From NCBI GenBank assembly GCA_002709665.1, contig PAQK01000067.1, forward strand, positions 1-44,568: 44,568 bases of DNA, in the 5' to 3' direction. This document shows positions 25,219 to 33,254 of the stretch, piece by piece. A program made the translations under genes and the position numbers. Within the stretch, counting starts at the first letter, position 1, and each line of letters starts with the position of its first letter. This stretch comes from Gemmatimonadota bacterium. Lineage in GTDB: Bacteria > Latescibacterota > UBA2968 > GCA-2709665. The notes beneath the pieces are model-generated. The model was not told the origin of the DNA and made no database searches. It saw nothing but the letters and a program-made list of their open reading frames with translations.

Positions 25219-26355
25219 ATGAAGGTTACTTCGGTAAAAAGCAGAGTCCTCGCAATCCCGAATAATGAACCGTACTACTACAGCCAGGGCGTCGGTCAGG
25301 GCGTGAATTGTGTGCTGGTAGAGGTGGAGACGGACGAAGGGATTACCGGGATAGGAGAGGCATGCGGAGATCGATCCGCGGAGGCGATCGTGGAGGTGTT
25401 ACGGGCGGCGGCAAGGGCGATAGAGGGACATAGCCCGTTTGATATCGAAGCGTTCTTGCACCGGTTTTACCGACTGGGCAAGTGGGATGATATGCGCAGA
25501 TTCGCGAACCAGGCTGTTGCCGGGGTCGAGATGGCGCTGTGGGATATCGTCGGGAAGGCATGCGATCAACCCGTTCACAGGCTCTTTGGCGGGATGGTCA
25601 AGGAGCGGTCGAGCTGTTTTGCGTTCCTGCAGGGCAATGATCCGGATAAGCTCGCGGGAGACGCAAAGAAATGGCACGGCCAGGGTTTCGATGTGATCTA
25701 TGTGAAGGTCGGGCTGGGATATGACCGCGATCTGGCCTATTTTGCGGCTGTGCGTGAGGCGGTGGGCAAAGAAGCAAAGATCCGCGTAGATGCCAATCAG
25801 GCCTGGCAGGTGGGAGAAGCGATTCATACGCTGCAGGCCCTTGTCCCTTTTCAAATAGACTTTGCAGAGCAACCGGTACACTGGACGAATCTGGAGGGAA
25901 TGGCCAGGATTCGCGAGGCTGTGCCGATTCCCATTGCAATTGACCAGGGTTGCTTCACGGAGTTTGAAGCCCTTAGGGCGATCCAAACTCGAGCGGCTGA
26001 TGTGATTACCGTAGGGTTGCACGAAGCAGGAGGGATCTTAGGGCTGAAGAAGGTCGCAACAGTAGCTGCGGCAGGTGGGTTGCCCATTTGCCGGCACGGC
26101 GTAATGGGTGAGACCGGGATTACGACACTCGCGTCACTACAGGTCCTGGCAACGATTCAGAACCAGGTGGACGGTCATCAAGTGATGCACCAACTTCTGG
26201 AAAACGATACGATTCGACCAGGCCTGCTGACGTTTGACCAGGGACATCTCGATGTTCCGGATCGACCTGGGTTGGGCATAGAGCTTGACTTGGATATGGT
26301 TGACAGGTATGCGAAAAGATATGAGGAGCATGGTCCTTACCACAACATTGTCTGA
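25219..26355 (+). CDS. Mandelate racemase/muconate lactonizing enzyme (enolase superfamily) protein
   Basis: Starting at the ATG at 25219 (TTGAGGAGATCT upstream; MKVTSVKSRVLAIPNNEPYYY) it has 378 residues. The capping domain includes GITGIGEACGDRSAEAI, and the barrel shows the base in VIYVKVGLGYDRD, the metal ligands in IRVDANQAW, DFAEQPVHW and AIDQGCF, and the His motif PICRHGVMGETGI. Where many family members have an Asp in a D..GG turn, this one has VGLHEAGGILGL, so the His-Asp dyad may be altered. Such enzymes dehydrate or racemise sugar acids. It follows the DapA-family gene by 8 bases, making a dehydratase-aldolase pair. Substrate unknown. Confidence 0.9.
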   Translation: MKVTSVKSRVLAIPNNEPYYYSQGVGQGVNCVLVEVETDEGITGIGEACGDRSAEAIVEVLRAAARAIEGHSPFDIEAFLHRFYRLGKWDDMRRFANQAVAGVEMALWDIVGKACDQPVHRLFGGMVKERSSCFAFLQGNDPDKLAGDAKKWHGQGFDVIYVKVGLGYDRDLAYFAAVREAVGKEAKIRVDANQAWQVGEAIHTLQALVPFQIDFAEQPVHWTNLEGMARIREAVPIPIAIDQGCFTEFEALRAIQTRAADVITVGLHEAGGILGLKKVATVAAAGGLPICRHGVMGETGITTLASLQVLATIQNQVDGHQVMHQLLENDTIRPGLLTFDQGHLDVPDRPGLGIELDLDMVDRYAKRYEEHGPYHNIV

Positions 26356-26500
26356 GGAACATGTACAATCTGCCGGCGATGGCAAGTATCCGCTGGCGCC
26401 GGCGGATTTCACGGATTATTATCTGAAGGGTGTTTACAGTGGACGGCCATTTAGGTTGCACCAGGATAGATCCGGTCCGCTTTACATGCAGGGGTTATCG

Positions 26501-27105
26501 ATGAATAGCAATTTGATCATTGGGTGTCACTTGAGCCTGTTGGGTGCACTTCTGATGCTGGGTATTCAGTCTGCATAGGCAGGGGAAGAGTCCGAAGGAA
26601 AAAAGCCACATCCGGCCGCCCCAACCGATGTCCATCCCCTGATGGTGGGTACCCAGATCCCACCTGCAAATCTGAAGAGTTCCAATGGACAGCCATTCGA
26701 CCTGGGAGTGGCAATTGCCGACAAACCCACGGTGATGGTATTCTATCGTGGCCACTGGTGACCCCACTGCAACAGGCCGCTGGTCCAGCTGAAGGGCCTA
26801 AGTGGACAGCTTGTGGAGAGGGGGTATCAGATTCTTGGGATAAGCCCCGATTCCCCCAAAAACTGGTAGGCACAATTCAGAAGCACGGTCTCACATTTCC
26901 TCTTCTCTCCGATGAGGATTTGAGTACGTCCGGTTCGTTCGGAATCGTGTATCAGATGGAAGGACGACGGGCACTCCCGGTGCCGGCGTTAAATATTGTG
27001 GGTAAGGATGGACTGATAAACTTTAGTTACGTTCACCCAAACTACAGGGTGCGTTTGGATTCTGACGTCTTGCTCGCGGCTGTCAAGGTGGGTTTGAAAG
27101 AGTAG
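26501..27105 (+). pseudogene. Exported redoxin/AhpC-TSA-like protein with TAG, TGA and a frameshift
   Basis: From the ATG at 26501 a signal-peptide-like start (NLIIGCHLSLLGALLMLGIQSA) is cut by TAG at 26576-26578, where a Trp (AWA-type cleavage region) is expected. The frame continues through VGTQIPPANLKSSNGQPFDL and VMVFYRGHW to TGA at 26759-26761, exactly at the first Cys of the redoxin CxxC (W-stop-PHCNRPLVQL). The frame is then lost at the CCCCCAAAAA tract at 26853-26862, and the next frame continues GTIQKHGLTFPLLSDEDLST to TAG at 27105. Three lesions imply a dead gene. However, TGA at a redoxin active-site Cys could be selenocysteine; see the hairpin at 26774. It is likely a periplasmic thiol-peroxidase-like ancestor. 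Confidence 0.8.
26774..26799 (+). other. Hairpin just downstream of the redoxin TGA (bacterial SECIS-like by eye)
   Basis: AGGCC / GGCCT forms an outer stem, and GCT / AGC an inner stem with the loop GGTCC, separated by a TGAAG bulge. The loop begins 20 bases after the TGA and starts with GG, which fits the loose rules known for bacterial SECIS elements. Such short hairpins are common by chance in coding DNA. Confidence 0.25.
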
Positions 27106-27161
27106 GGATTTTGTCTCGATTCAGGGGCATCCAGGCCCAACAAAATTCTAGGAGGTGTGGC

Positions 27162-28817
27162 ATGGCAAAGGTATGGGAACCCGAACCTGAGTTGCTGGAA
27201 TCTCTGGATGCAGGTATTCCTGGAATTCTTGGCTCGCAGAAAGAAAACGGACAGTTTGGTACGGAGCCTTGGATTTCCACAGACCAGAACGTAATGTTCC
27301 CTCTGGCCGTGGCTTGGCATCTTGAAGGGAGTGTCTATCATCACAGTGACGAGGTGCTAGACGCAATCATCCGTGGTGGTTACGCGATGATCGAGGAGCA
27401 GGACGACGTTGGAATGGTAATATTCAGAAAGAAGGACCATTCCACCTGGGGGCAGATTTATCAGCCATGGGTTTACAGCCGTTGGATGAGGGCATATCAC
27501 CTGGTTGGAGAGGCGATGCCGGGTGATGCTCGAGACAAATGGAATGAAGGCCTCCTGCTTGGCTACGAAGGTATTTCGGAAAAGGCGATGCGCCACGTCC
27601 ATAATATTCCTGCACACCATTCGATGGGCCTGTATTGTGCTGCAGTGGTCTTCGAAAGGGACGAGTGGAAGCAGCAGTCAAAGGAGTTTATGGCCAGGGT
27701 GGTTGCGGAGCAGTCCCCCCACGGCTGGTGGCCTGAGCATAAGGGCCCGGTGGTTTCCTACAATTTTGTATATACCGAAGCGCTGGGTGTCTATTACGCT
27801 ATGTCCCGGGACGAGGATGTATTGGAGGCCCTGGAACGGGCGTCCAAGTATCACGCAAACTACACGTATCCTGATGGGAGCGGAGTGGAGACGGTAGACG
27901 GAAGGAATCCATACCACACGGGTGCCAGGCTGCGAAGTCCCGGTTTCAGCTTCTCGCCGATCGGCAGGGGCTATCTGGCGAAGCAGCACGCTCACCAGAG
28001 GAATTCAGGCAAACACTTCCAGGCCGATTATGCAGCCCACCTTTTGCTCTATGGAGAAGGTGGCGAGATTGAGGAGACTGCCGCGGGCAGAGACCGCCAC
28101 GTGTATCACATGGGGGAGGAGGCCCTGACGGTAAGACGCAAGCCCTGGTTCTGCTGCCTGTCCGCTTTCGTGTGTGAACTGCCTTCCAACCGTTGGGGAC
28201 AGGATCGACAAAACTTCGTGAGCGTTTTCCACGACAGGGTAGGGCTCATTCTAGGTGGCGGAAATACGAAATTGCAGCCGCTGTGGAGCAACTTTACCGT
28301 TGGCGATACGTCTCTGATGGCGCATACTCCCGGTGAATCGGACCCGGACTTCGGACCATTTGATGGGCTGATTCACGCTCCGGACAAGGTGAGTTACGTA
28401 GACAATGAGGACGCGCCTGGGCTGACATTCGAATACGGTGAAGAGAGATGTTCGATCACATTGACTCCCAAGAGCGACGACGAAATGAGCGTCGCCTGTG
28501 AGGTAACCTGCAATTCCGGGCTTGCGGTGGAGGGCCACGTTACGATTCTACCACATCTGGGTGAGACCATCAGTTTTTCATCAGGTGAGCGCCAGGAACT
28601 CGGGGAGAGTGGTTTTGAGATGTCAGGTGAGTCCTGGATCGAGCACGCCGGATGGCGGCTGTCGATACCCGAAGGTTCTAGGGTTGTCTGGCCTGCATTG
28701 CCGCACAATCCCTACCGGAAAGGTGGCGAGTCCTTTGCAGATGAAGGCAGAATCGTCGTAGTCTTGCCATTTTCAGAATCGACGGCTAAATACGAACTCT
28801 TGCTTGAAGTGCTGTGA
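27162..28817 (+). CDS. Large uncharacterised protein, likely alpha/alpha-toroid plus beta-sandwich lyase-like
   Basis: The track starts at 27111; the ATG at 27162 with GGAGGTGTGGC upstream begins MAKVWEPEPELLESLDAG and gives 551 residues. The first about 300 residues look helical, with repeated aromatic/histidine-rich motifs (FPLAVAWHLEG, WVYSRWMRAYHLVG, NIPAHHSMGLYCAAVVF, YTEALGVYYAMS), as in (alpha/alpha) toroid polysaccharide lyases and related glycan enzymes. The C-terminal 250 residues are beta-rich (VSVFHDRVGLILGGGNTKLQ, CSITLTPKSDDEMSVACEV), like the sandwich domains of heparinase or chondroitin lyases. No signal peptide is seen. I cannot assign a family with certainty. Context with Gfo/Idh and epimerases supports a carbohydrate role. 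It is followed by a clear terminator. Confidence 0.65.
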   Translation: MAKVWEPEPELLESLDAGIPGILGSQKENGQFGTEPWISTDQNVMFPLAVAWHLEGSVYHHSDEVLDAIIRGGYAMIEEQDDVGMVIFRKKDHSTWGQIYQPWVYSRWMRAYHLVGEAMPGDARDKWNEGLLLGYEGISEKAMRHVHNIPAHHSMGLYCAAVVFERDEWKQQSKEFMARVVAEQSPHGWWPEHKGPVVSYNFVYTEALGVYYAMSRDEDVLEALERASKYHANYTYPDGSGVETVDGRNPYHTGARLRSPGFSFSPIGRGYLAKQHAHQRNSGKHFQADYAAHLLLYGEGGEIEETAAGRDRHVYHMGEEALTVRRKPWFCCLSAFVCELPSNRWGQDRQNFVSVFHDRVGLILGGGNTKLQPLWSNFTVGDTSLMAHTPGESDPDFGPFDGLIHAPDKVSYVDNEDAPGLTFEYGEERCSITLTPKSDDEMSVACEVTCNSGLAVEGHVTILPHLGETISFSSGERQELGESGFEMSGESWIEHAGWRLSIPEGSRVVWPALPHNPYRKGGESFADEGRIVVVLPFSESTAKYELLLEVL

Positions 28818-28878
28818 CCACAGGTATCGAGCATCTCTTGCACGTATTGACGCCAAATAATGTGAATAAGCCGCTACT

Positions 28879-28930
28879 GAAAGGGGTTGATGTGTTCGAC
28901 GCGAGCATCCGATTCAACCCCTTTCTTTTC
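28879..28930 (+). terminator. Rho-independent terminator after the lyase-like gene
   Basis: GAAAGGGGTTGA / TCAACCCCTTTC forms a perfect 12-bp stem with a 23-base loop, followed by TTTTC. It lies about 60 bases past the stop at 28817. Confidence 0.8.
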
Positions 28931-28965
28931 GGGGGTGGTCGAACGCACTGGTTCTGGAGAAGGTG

Positions 28966-29502
28966 ATGGACGCAGAAAACACCGTTCTGGTGATCGTGGA
29001 TGTTCAGGGCAAGCTTGATCATTCGATGTTCGAGAAGAAACGCCTTTTCAGGAACCTACGGACGGTTATCCAGGGAATCCGGATTCTGAATATCCCGATT
29101 CTCTAGCTAGAGCAGTATCCCAAGGGACTGGGACCCACCATTTAGGAAATTGGTGAGTTGCTGGGGGATCTCGAGCCGGTCGCCAAGACCTATTTCAGTG
29201 CGTGTGGTACGGAGGGGTTCCTGGATCGTCTGATGGCAGTGGATCGAAATCAGGTGCTCGTCGCGGGCATAGAAACACATATCTGTGTGTATCAGACAAC
29301 CCGGGATTTGCTCGCTCGGGAGTTTCAAGTGGAGGTCCTCGCCGATGCGGTTTCTTCTCGGACATCCGAGAACAGAGATTTGGGGCTGGAAAGAATGCGG
29401 GAGGATGGAGCCCGACTGACTTCGGTTGAGATGGCGCTATTTGATTTGCTGAAAGAGGCGGGATCCCCGGAGTTTAAAGAGATTGTGGGTCTTGTGAAGT
29501 AG
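28966..29502 (+). pseudogene. Isochorismatase-family hydrolase with two in-frame TAG codons
   Basis: One uninterrupted frame of 179 codons runs from the ATG at 28966 (GGAGAAGGTG upstream; AENTVLVIVDVQGKLDH, with the catalytic Asp in VDVQ) to TAG at 29502. It contains TAG at 29104-29106 (codon 47) and TAG at 29143-29145 (codon 60), on either side of LEQYPKGLGPTI. The rest is well conserved: KTYFSACGTEGF (Lys), VLVAGIETHICVYQTTRDLL (Cys in HICV) and a normal C-terminus. There are no frameshifts. It resembles the YcaC-like hydrolases more than the intact copy at 23458. It is either a recently inactivated gene or, less likely, one read through by an amber suppressor. Confidence 0.88.
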
Positions 29503-29528
29503 GCAGATCCATAGAAGGAGAGGGTGAC

Positions 29529-30545
29529 GTGGATCGGGTCAAACTAGGAGTCGTGGGTCTTGGGCTGATGGGCGATAGGTTTTCGCGCATAATTTCCGAG
29601 TCCACTCGGGCAGAACTGACCGCCGTTGCGGATGTGGCGGGCGATCGAGTTACCGAGGTGTCGGGCGCATGGGGTGGACGAGGTTACGCGAGGGTTGATG
29701 AGATGCTGGAGAAGGAACCTGGTCTGGATGGTGTTGTGATTGCCACTTCGGACCAGTTTCATCTGGATCCAGCGGTTGCGTGCGCACAAGCCGGGAAACA
29801 ATTGTTCGTCGAGAAACCGCTGGCGCTCAATCAGGGGGACTGCGAGACGATTATCCAGGCTGCTGATGCGGCGGGCGTCACCTTGCTGGTGGGGCAAACC
29901 TTGCGTTTCGATCCCAGGTACGCGGCTGCGCGCCAGGCCGTTCGAGATGGCCGGTTGGGTGAGTTGGTACACACGTTTTCGCGTCGGAATAATCCACCGA
30001 CTGTCGTGGAGAAATATGGCGACCGGGTGTCTGTGGCATTCTTCCTGGGCATTCACGATATCGATTTCCTCATCTGGGCGATCGACGCCAAGGTGAACCG
30101 GGTGTTCGCCTCAGGGAGGAGAGGGATCCTGTCCGCACGGGGACTGGATCTCGACGATACGATTTTTAGCATCCTGAATTGGGACAACGGAGTGATTTCT
30201 GGTCTTGAGAATTCCTGGTGGGTCCCGGCGGATGCCCCGGGCAGGCTCTACACCCATTTGTTCGAGGCGGAAGGCACGGAGGGTGAGATTCACATTGTGC
30301 CGGAACAGACAGGACTGACGGTTAGGAGAGAGGGAGTTTGCGATTATCCTAACGCGGTCTATGCCCCTGAAGTTCAGGGAAGGCTGGGTGGAACGTACAG
30401 GGATGAGATCGAGCATTTTATCGATTGTATTGTAACCGGTTGTGCACCCCTGGCTCCCGGGCCGGAAGCGATGCGAGCGGTCGCCGTGGTACAGGCCATT
30501 CACGAATCGATCGAGACCGGGCAACCTGTAGACGTGAACATCTAG
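29529..30545 (+). CDS. Gfo/Idh/MocA family oxidoreductase (first copy)
   Basis: A 338-residue NAD(P)-dependent dehydrogenase starting at the GTG at 29529 (AGGAGAGGGTGAC upstream). The Rossmann start KLGVVGLGLMGDRFSRI is followed by VAIATSDQFHLDPAV-like and LFVEKPLALNQGDCE (the EKP motif with the catalytic Lys) and TLLVGQTLRFDPRY. The C-terminal substrate domain shows FLGIHDIDFLIWAI and GTYRDEIEHFIDCI. Members oxidise the hydroxyl of sugars, inositols or sugar acids, or cleave glycosidic linkages by a redox mechanism. It follows the dead isochorismatase-like gene by 26 bases. Substrate unknown. Confidence 0.92.
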   Translation: MDRVKLGVVGLGLMGDRFSRIISESTRAELTAVADVAGDRVTEVSGAWGGRGYARVDEMLEKEPGLDGVVIATSDQFHLDPAVACAQAGKQLFVEKPLALNQGDCETIIQAADAAGVTLLVGQTLRFDPRYAAARQAVRDGRLGELVHTFSRRNNPPTVVEKYGDRVSVAFFLGIHDIDFLIWAIDAKVNRVFASGRRGILSARGLDLDDTIFSILNWDNGVISGLENSWWVPADAPGRLYTHLFEAEGTEGEIHIVPEQTGLTVRREGVCDYPNAVYAPEVQGRLGGTYRDEIEHFIDCIVTGCAPLAPGPEAMRAVAVVQAIHESIETGQPVDVNI

Positions 30546-30595
30546 TATCGAAAATTACACCTGGTGCTTGTCAGAGGTTCACTTGGCGTCCTGGC

Positions 30596-31331
30596 ATGGA
30601 TACGAAGAACTCTGACCGGATTTGCTGGTAGAGGTCGTGAGAGAGGTTCCTGTTCTTTTCTGGCCACTGGGATTGTTGGAACATCATGGTTTGCATCTAC
30701 CAATCGGCTACGACGGCATCAAAGCGGCTCGAACCTGTATCCGTGTGGCCGAGCGCACGGGTGGTGTTCTGTTGCCGACGATGTGGTTGGGTGGAGGTGG
30801 TGGACACGGATAATTTAATTGGACGGTTTACGAGCCGGAAGATGCGACGGCACATCTTCTCAATCGGACGACTGAGAAGATGATCGAGTTCGGATTCAAG
30901 GTCCTTGTTCTGCTCACCGGTCACTATCCGTGGCAGGGCACTCTGGATCGCAATCTTCCCGTTATCCGTGAGGCGAATCCTGCTGTTCTGATGCTGTGGG
31001 GAACCGAGATGACGATCTGTGAGGATGCGGTCAAACTGAAGGGTGATAACGCTGCCCTGGAGGAGACTCCATTCGGCCTGGCTCTTTTTTCTGAACTGAT
31101 TGATATGGATGCTATGAGATCGGGACGTGATGACAGCGCGTGGCCGGGTGGCAAGATCCCTTCGGATCAACATCCGGCAGTTTGTTTCGACACCAATAAT
31201 CCGCTATTGCCCAAATGGGTGAAGATTCTGGCAATGCCACTGGTGAACGCGGAGAGGAAGGCATTGCTGCAGTAGTGGATCATCTCTCCCTTAAAATAAA
31301 TTCGTTTCTTGTGGGGAAAATTGGGGCTTAG
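30596..31331 (+). pseudogene. Creatininase-family gene with frameshifts and an in-frame TAA
   Basis: A start-like ATG at 30596 (MDTKNSD) is out of frame with the body, which reads DLLVEVVREVPVLFWPLGLL and then EHHGLHLPIGYDGIKAARTC (the E-H-D metal segment). TAA at 30811-30813 follows LGGGGGHG; the same frame continues with FNWTVYEPEDATAHLLNRTT and LTGHYPWQGTLDRNLP. Near 31210 the frame is lost again: the next frame gives AQMGEDSGNATGERGEEGIA and runs to TAG at 31331. Two frameshifts and one nonsense codon make it non-functional. The TGHYPWQ motif in place of NGHGGN marks a different subfamily from the intact gene at 6302. Confidence 0.85.
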
Positions 31332-31364
31332 CGGATCTGTGAGTCCGGTGACTGGAGATAGAGA

Positions 31365-33218
31365 ATGGGTGAATCATTGAAGGACCTGATCAACCAGAGT
31401 TTCGATGAATATCCTGAGCGAACAGCTGTTCGCATCCTGAGGCAATCCGACCAGGCGGGTGACAGGGGATTGCGTTATGTCCCGATGACCTACCAGCAAT
31501 TACATGAACAGCGAGATCGACTCGCGTCGGGAATCGCTCAGTCTGGCCTGGAAAAGGGTCAACGGGTCGGGATACTCACGGATGGTGGTCTTGAACCGTT
31601 GTTGATCTTTCTTGCTGCAGATGCATTGGGTGTCTCTTCAGTGCCATTCTGTAACAAGCAGCCGGATGAAATCCTGATTCACAATATCAATCACTCCGGC
31701 ATTGTTCTGCTGTTCGCAGATAGCAAGAGCCTTGACCAAATCAAGCGAATAGAGTCCCATCTTGACCGTCCTCCGAGGATCGTGCTGACAGAGGGTCAGG
31801 GAAATGGGGAGGAGTCTTTTTTCGACCTGATCAGGCTTGGGGCGGGCCAAACGCCTCCAGATGTAGACGTCGGTGCTGAGGACGAGTCCAAAGTGATTTA
31901 CACATCGGGGTCATCCGGGTTGCCCAAGGGGGTGGTGCAGACTCACGGGAACATAGTGAGCAATGTGAAGTCTGTTTGGGATGTGATTGCGCTCAAACAT
32001 GATCTCATCATCTTCAAGTCTGCTCCCGATTACCATACACTTGGCATCCTCAATATCTACTACCCGCTAGCAAAGGGATGGTCTCTGGATATGGCGAGAT
32101 CTCCCGACCGGGTGTTGTCGGATATCAGGCACTCCGAACCTGAAGGGTTCCTGACCGTGCCGCTTGTGCTGGACAAGGTCTATGGGAATGTCAGGAAAGA
32201 GATCGAGGCCGGAGGAACACGGGGCAAGTTGATTAGCCGTGCAGTCCGAGCAAAGCAGAAGATTGCCAGGGGGAAAGGATCGATCGCAGATTGGCTGGTC
32301 TACGGGTCAGTGGGGAAGAAGGTTGTGAATCAGATTAAGGAGAAACTGGCGACGAGGGTTGGCGGTAGGTTGCAGCTCCTGATCGTTGGGGCGGCCAAGG
32401 CGGATCCGGAGGCTCTGGATTTCTTCCAGGATGTGCTGGATATAACTGCTTTTGAAGGATATGGAACCACGGAGTGTAGTCCACTTATTGCCTTAAACAC
32501 GCTCGCTGGACAGAAAACCGGTACGGTAGGACGGCCGTTGCAGGAGGTGAGGCTGGTTTCGGAAAGTGGTGAGGTTGTGGGATACGGTGAGCCGGCCACA
32601 AAAACTTTCCGTGGGTCCGGAGAGAAGATTGGTGAACTGTGGGTTCACGGGTCCCACGTGATGCGGGAATATCTCAAGGACCCTGATCAAACTGCGAAGA
32701 CGCTGGTGGATGATAAGGAAGGCAAGCGCTGGTACAGGACGGGTGATCTGTTCAGCTTGGACGACGAAGGTTTCCTCACTTTTCAGGGAAGAATAGGCAG
32801 GCAATTTAAGCTTAGAAACGGGGAGTTCGTCAATCCTGAGCTATTGGAGAGGATCTACGGTCGTGTACCGCTGATCGAGCACGTGATGGTGTGTGGTGAT
32901 CAGAACCGGACATTTCCGCTTCCCATTGTCACTGTGAATGCGGAGGAGGCCAGAAACCAAACAGACTTGGGAGACTTGCCCAAGGAGGACGAGGATCTTC
33001 GGCGGCACCCAGCAATTGCTGAACGAATCCGGGAAGGCATGTTGAGGGAAGCCACTTTGGCTGGTGTTCCGGGGCACGAGCGTCCGCAAAAAATCCTGAT
33101 CCTTACCGATCCATTCAGCGAAGCATCGGGAACGCTTACCAAAGGTCTGAAGAAACTTGTGCCAAAGGAAATCGTTAGACAGAATGAAGATCGTATACAA
33201 GAGACTTACGATTCATAA
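31365..33218 (+). CDS. AMP-forming acyl-CoA synthetase/ligase (FadD-like, long-chain type)
   Basis: A 617-residue ANL-superfamily ligase that activates a carboxylic acid as acyl-AMP and then loads it on CoA or a carrier. The AMP-binding P-loop VIYTSGSSGLPKGVVQTHGN is at about residues 176-195; the A5 motif reads EGYGTTECSPLIALN, the A7 motif WYRTGDLFSLDDEGFLTF, and A8 has GRIGRQFKLRNGEFVNPELLE. The length and the AMP-domain insertions resemble long-chain acyl-CoA synthetases. The C-terminal catalytic lysine lies near TLTKGLKKLVPKEIV. There is no signal peptide. It is the second gene after the dead creatininase and precedes a malate/lactate-type dehydrogenase; it may be a lipid-activation gene unrelated to the sugar genes. 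Confidence 0.9.
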   Translation: MGESLKDLINQSFDEYPERTAVRILRQSDQAGDRGLRYVPMTYQQLHEQRDRLASGIAQSGLEKGQRVGILTDGGLEPLLIFLAADALGVSSVPFCNKQPDEILIHNINHSGIVLLFADSKSLDQIKRIESHLDRPPRIVLTEGQGNGEESFFDLIRLGAGQTPPDVDVGAEDESKVIYTSGSSGLPKGVVQTHGNIVSNVKSVWDVIALKHDLIIFKSAPDYHTLGILNIYYPLAKGWSLDMARSPDRVLSDIRHSEPEGFLTVPLVLDKVYGNVRKEIEAGGTRGKLISRAVRAKQKIARGKGSIADWLVYGSVGKKVVNQIKEKLATRVGGRLQLLIVGAAKADPEALDFFQDVLDITAFEGYGTTECSPLIALNTLAGQKTGTVGRPLQEVRLVSESGEVVGYGEPATKTFRGSGEKIGELWVHGSHVMREYLKDPDQTAKTLVDDKEGKRWYRTGDLFSLDDEGFLTFQGRIGRQFKLRNGEFVNPELLERIYGRVPLIEHVMVCGDQNRTFPLPIVTVNAEEARNQTDLGDLPKEDEDLRRHPAIAERIREGMLREATLAGVPGHERPQKILILTDPFSEASGTLTKGLKKLVPKEIVRQNEDRIQETYDS

Positions 33219-33254
33219 TTGACGGGATCTTTGCAAACCATAAGGAGAACTCAT

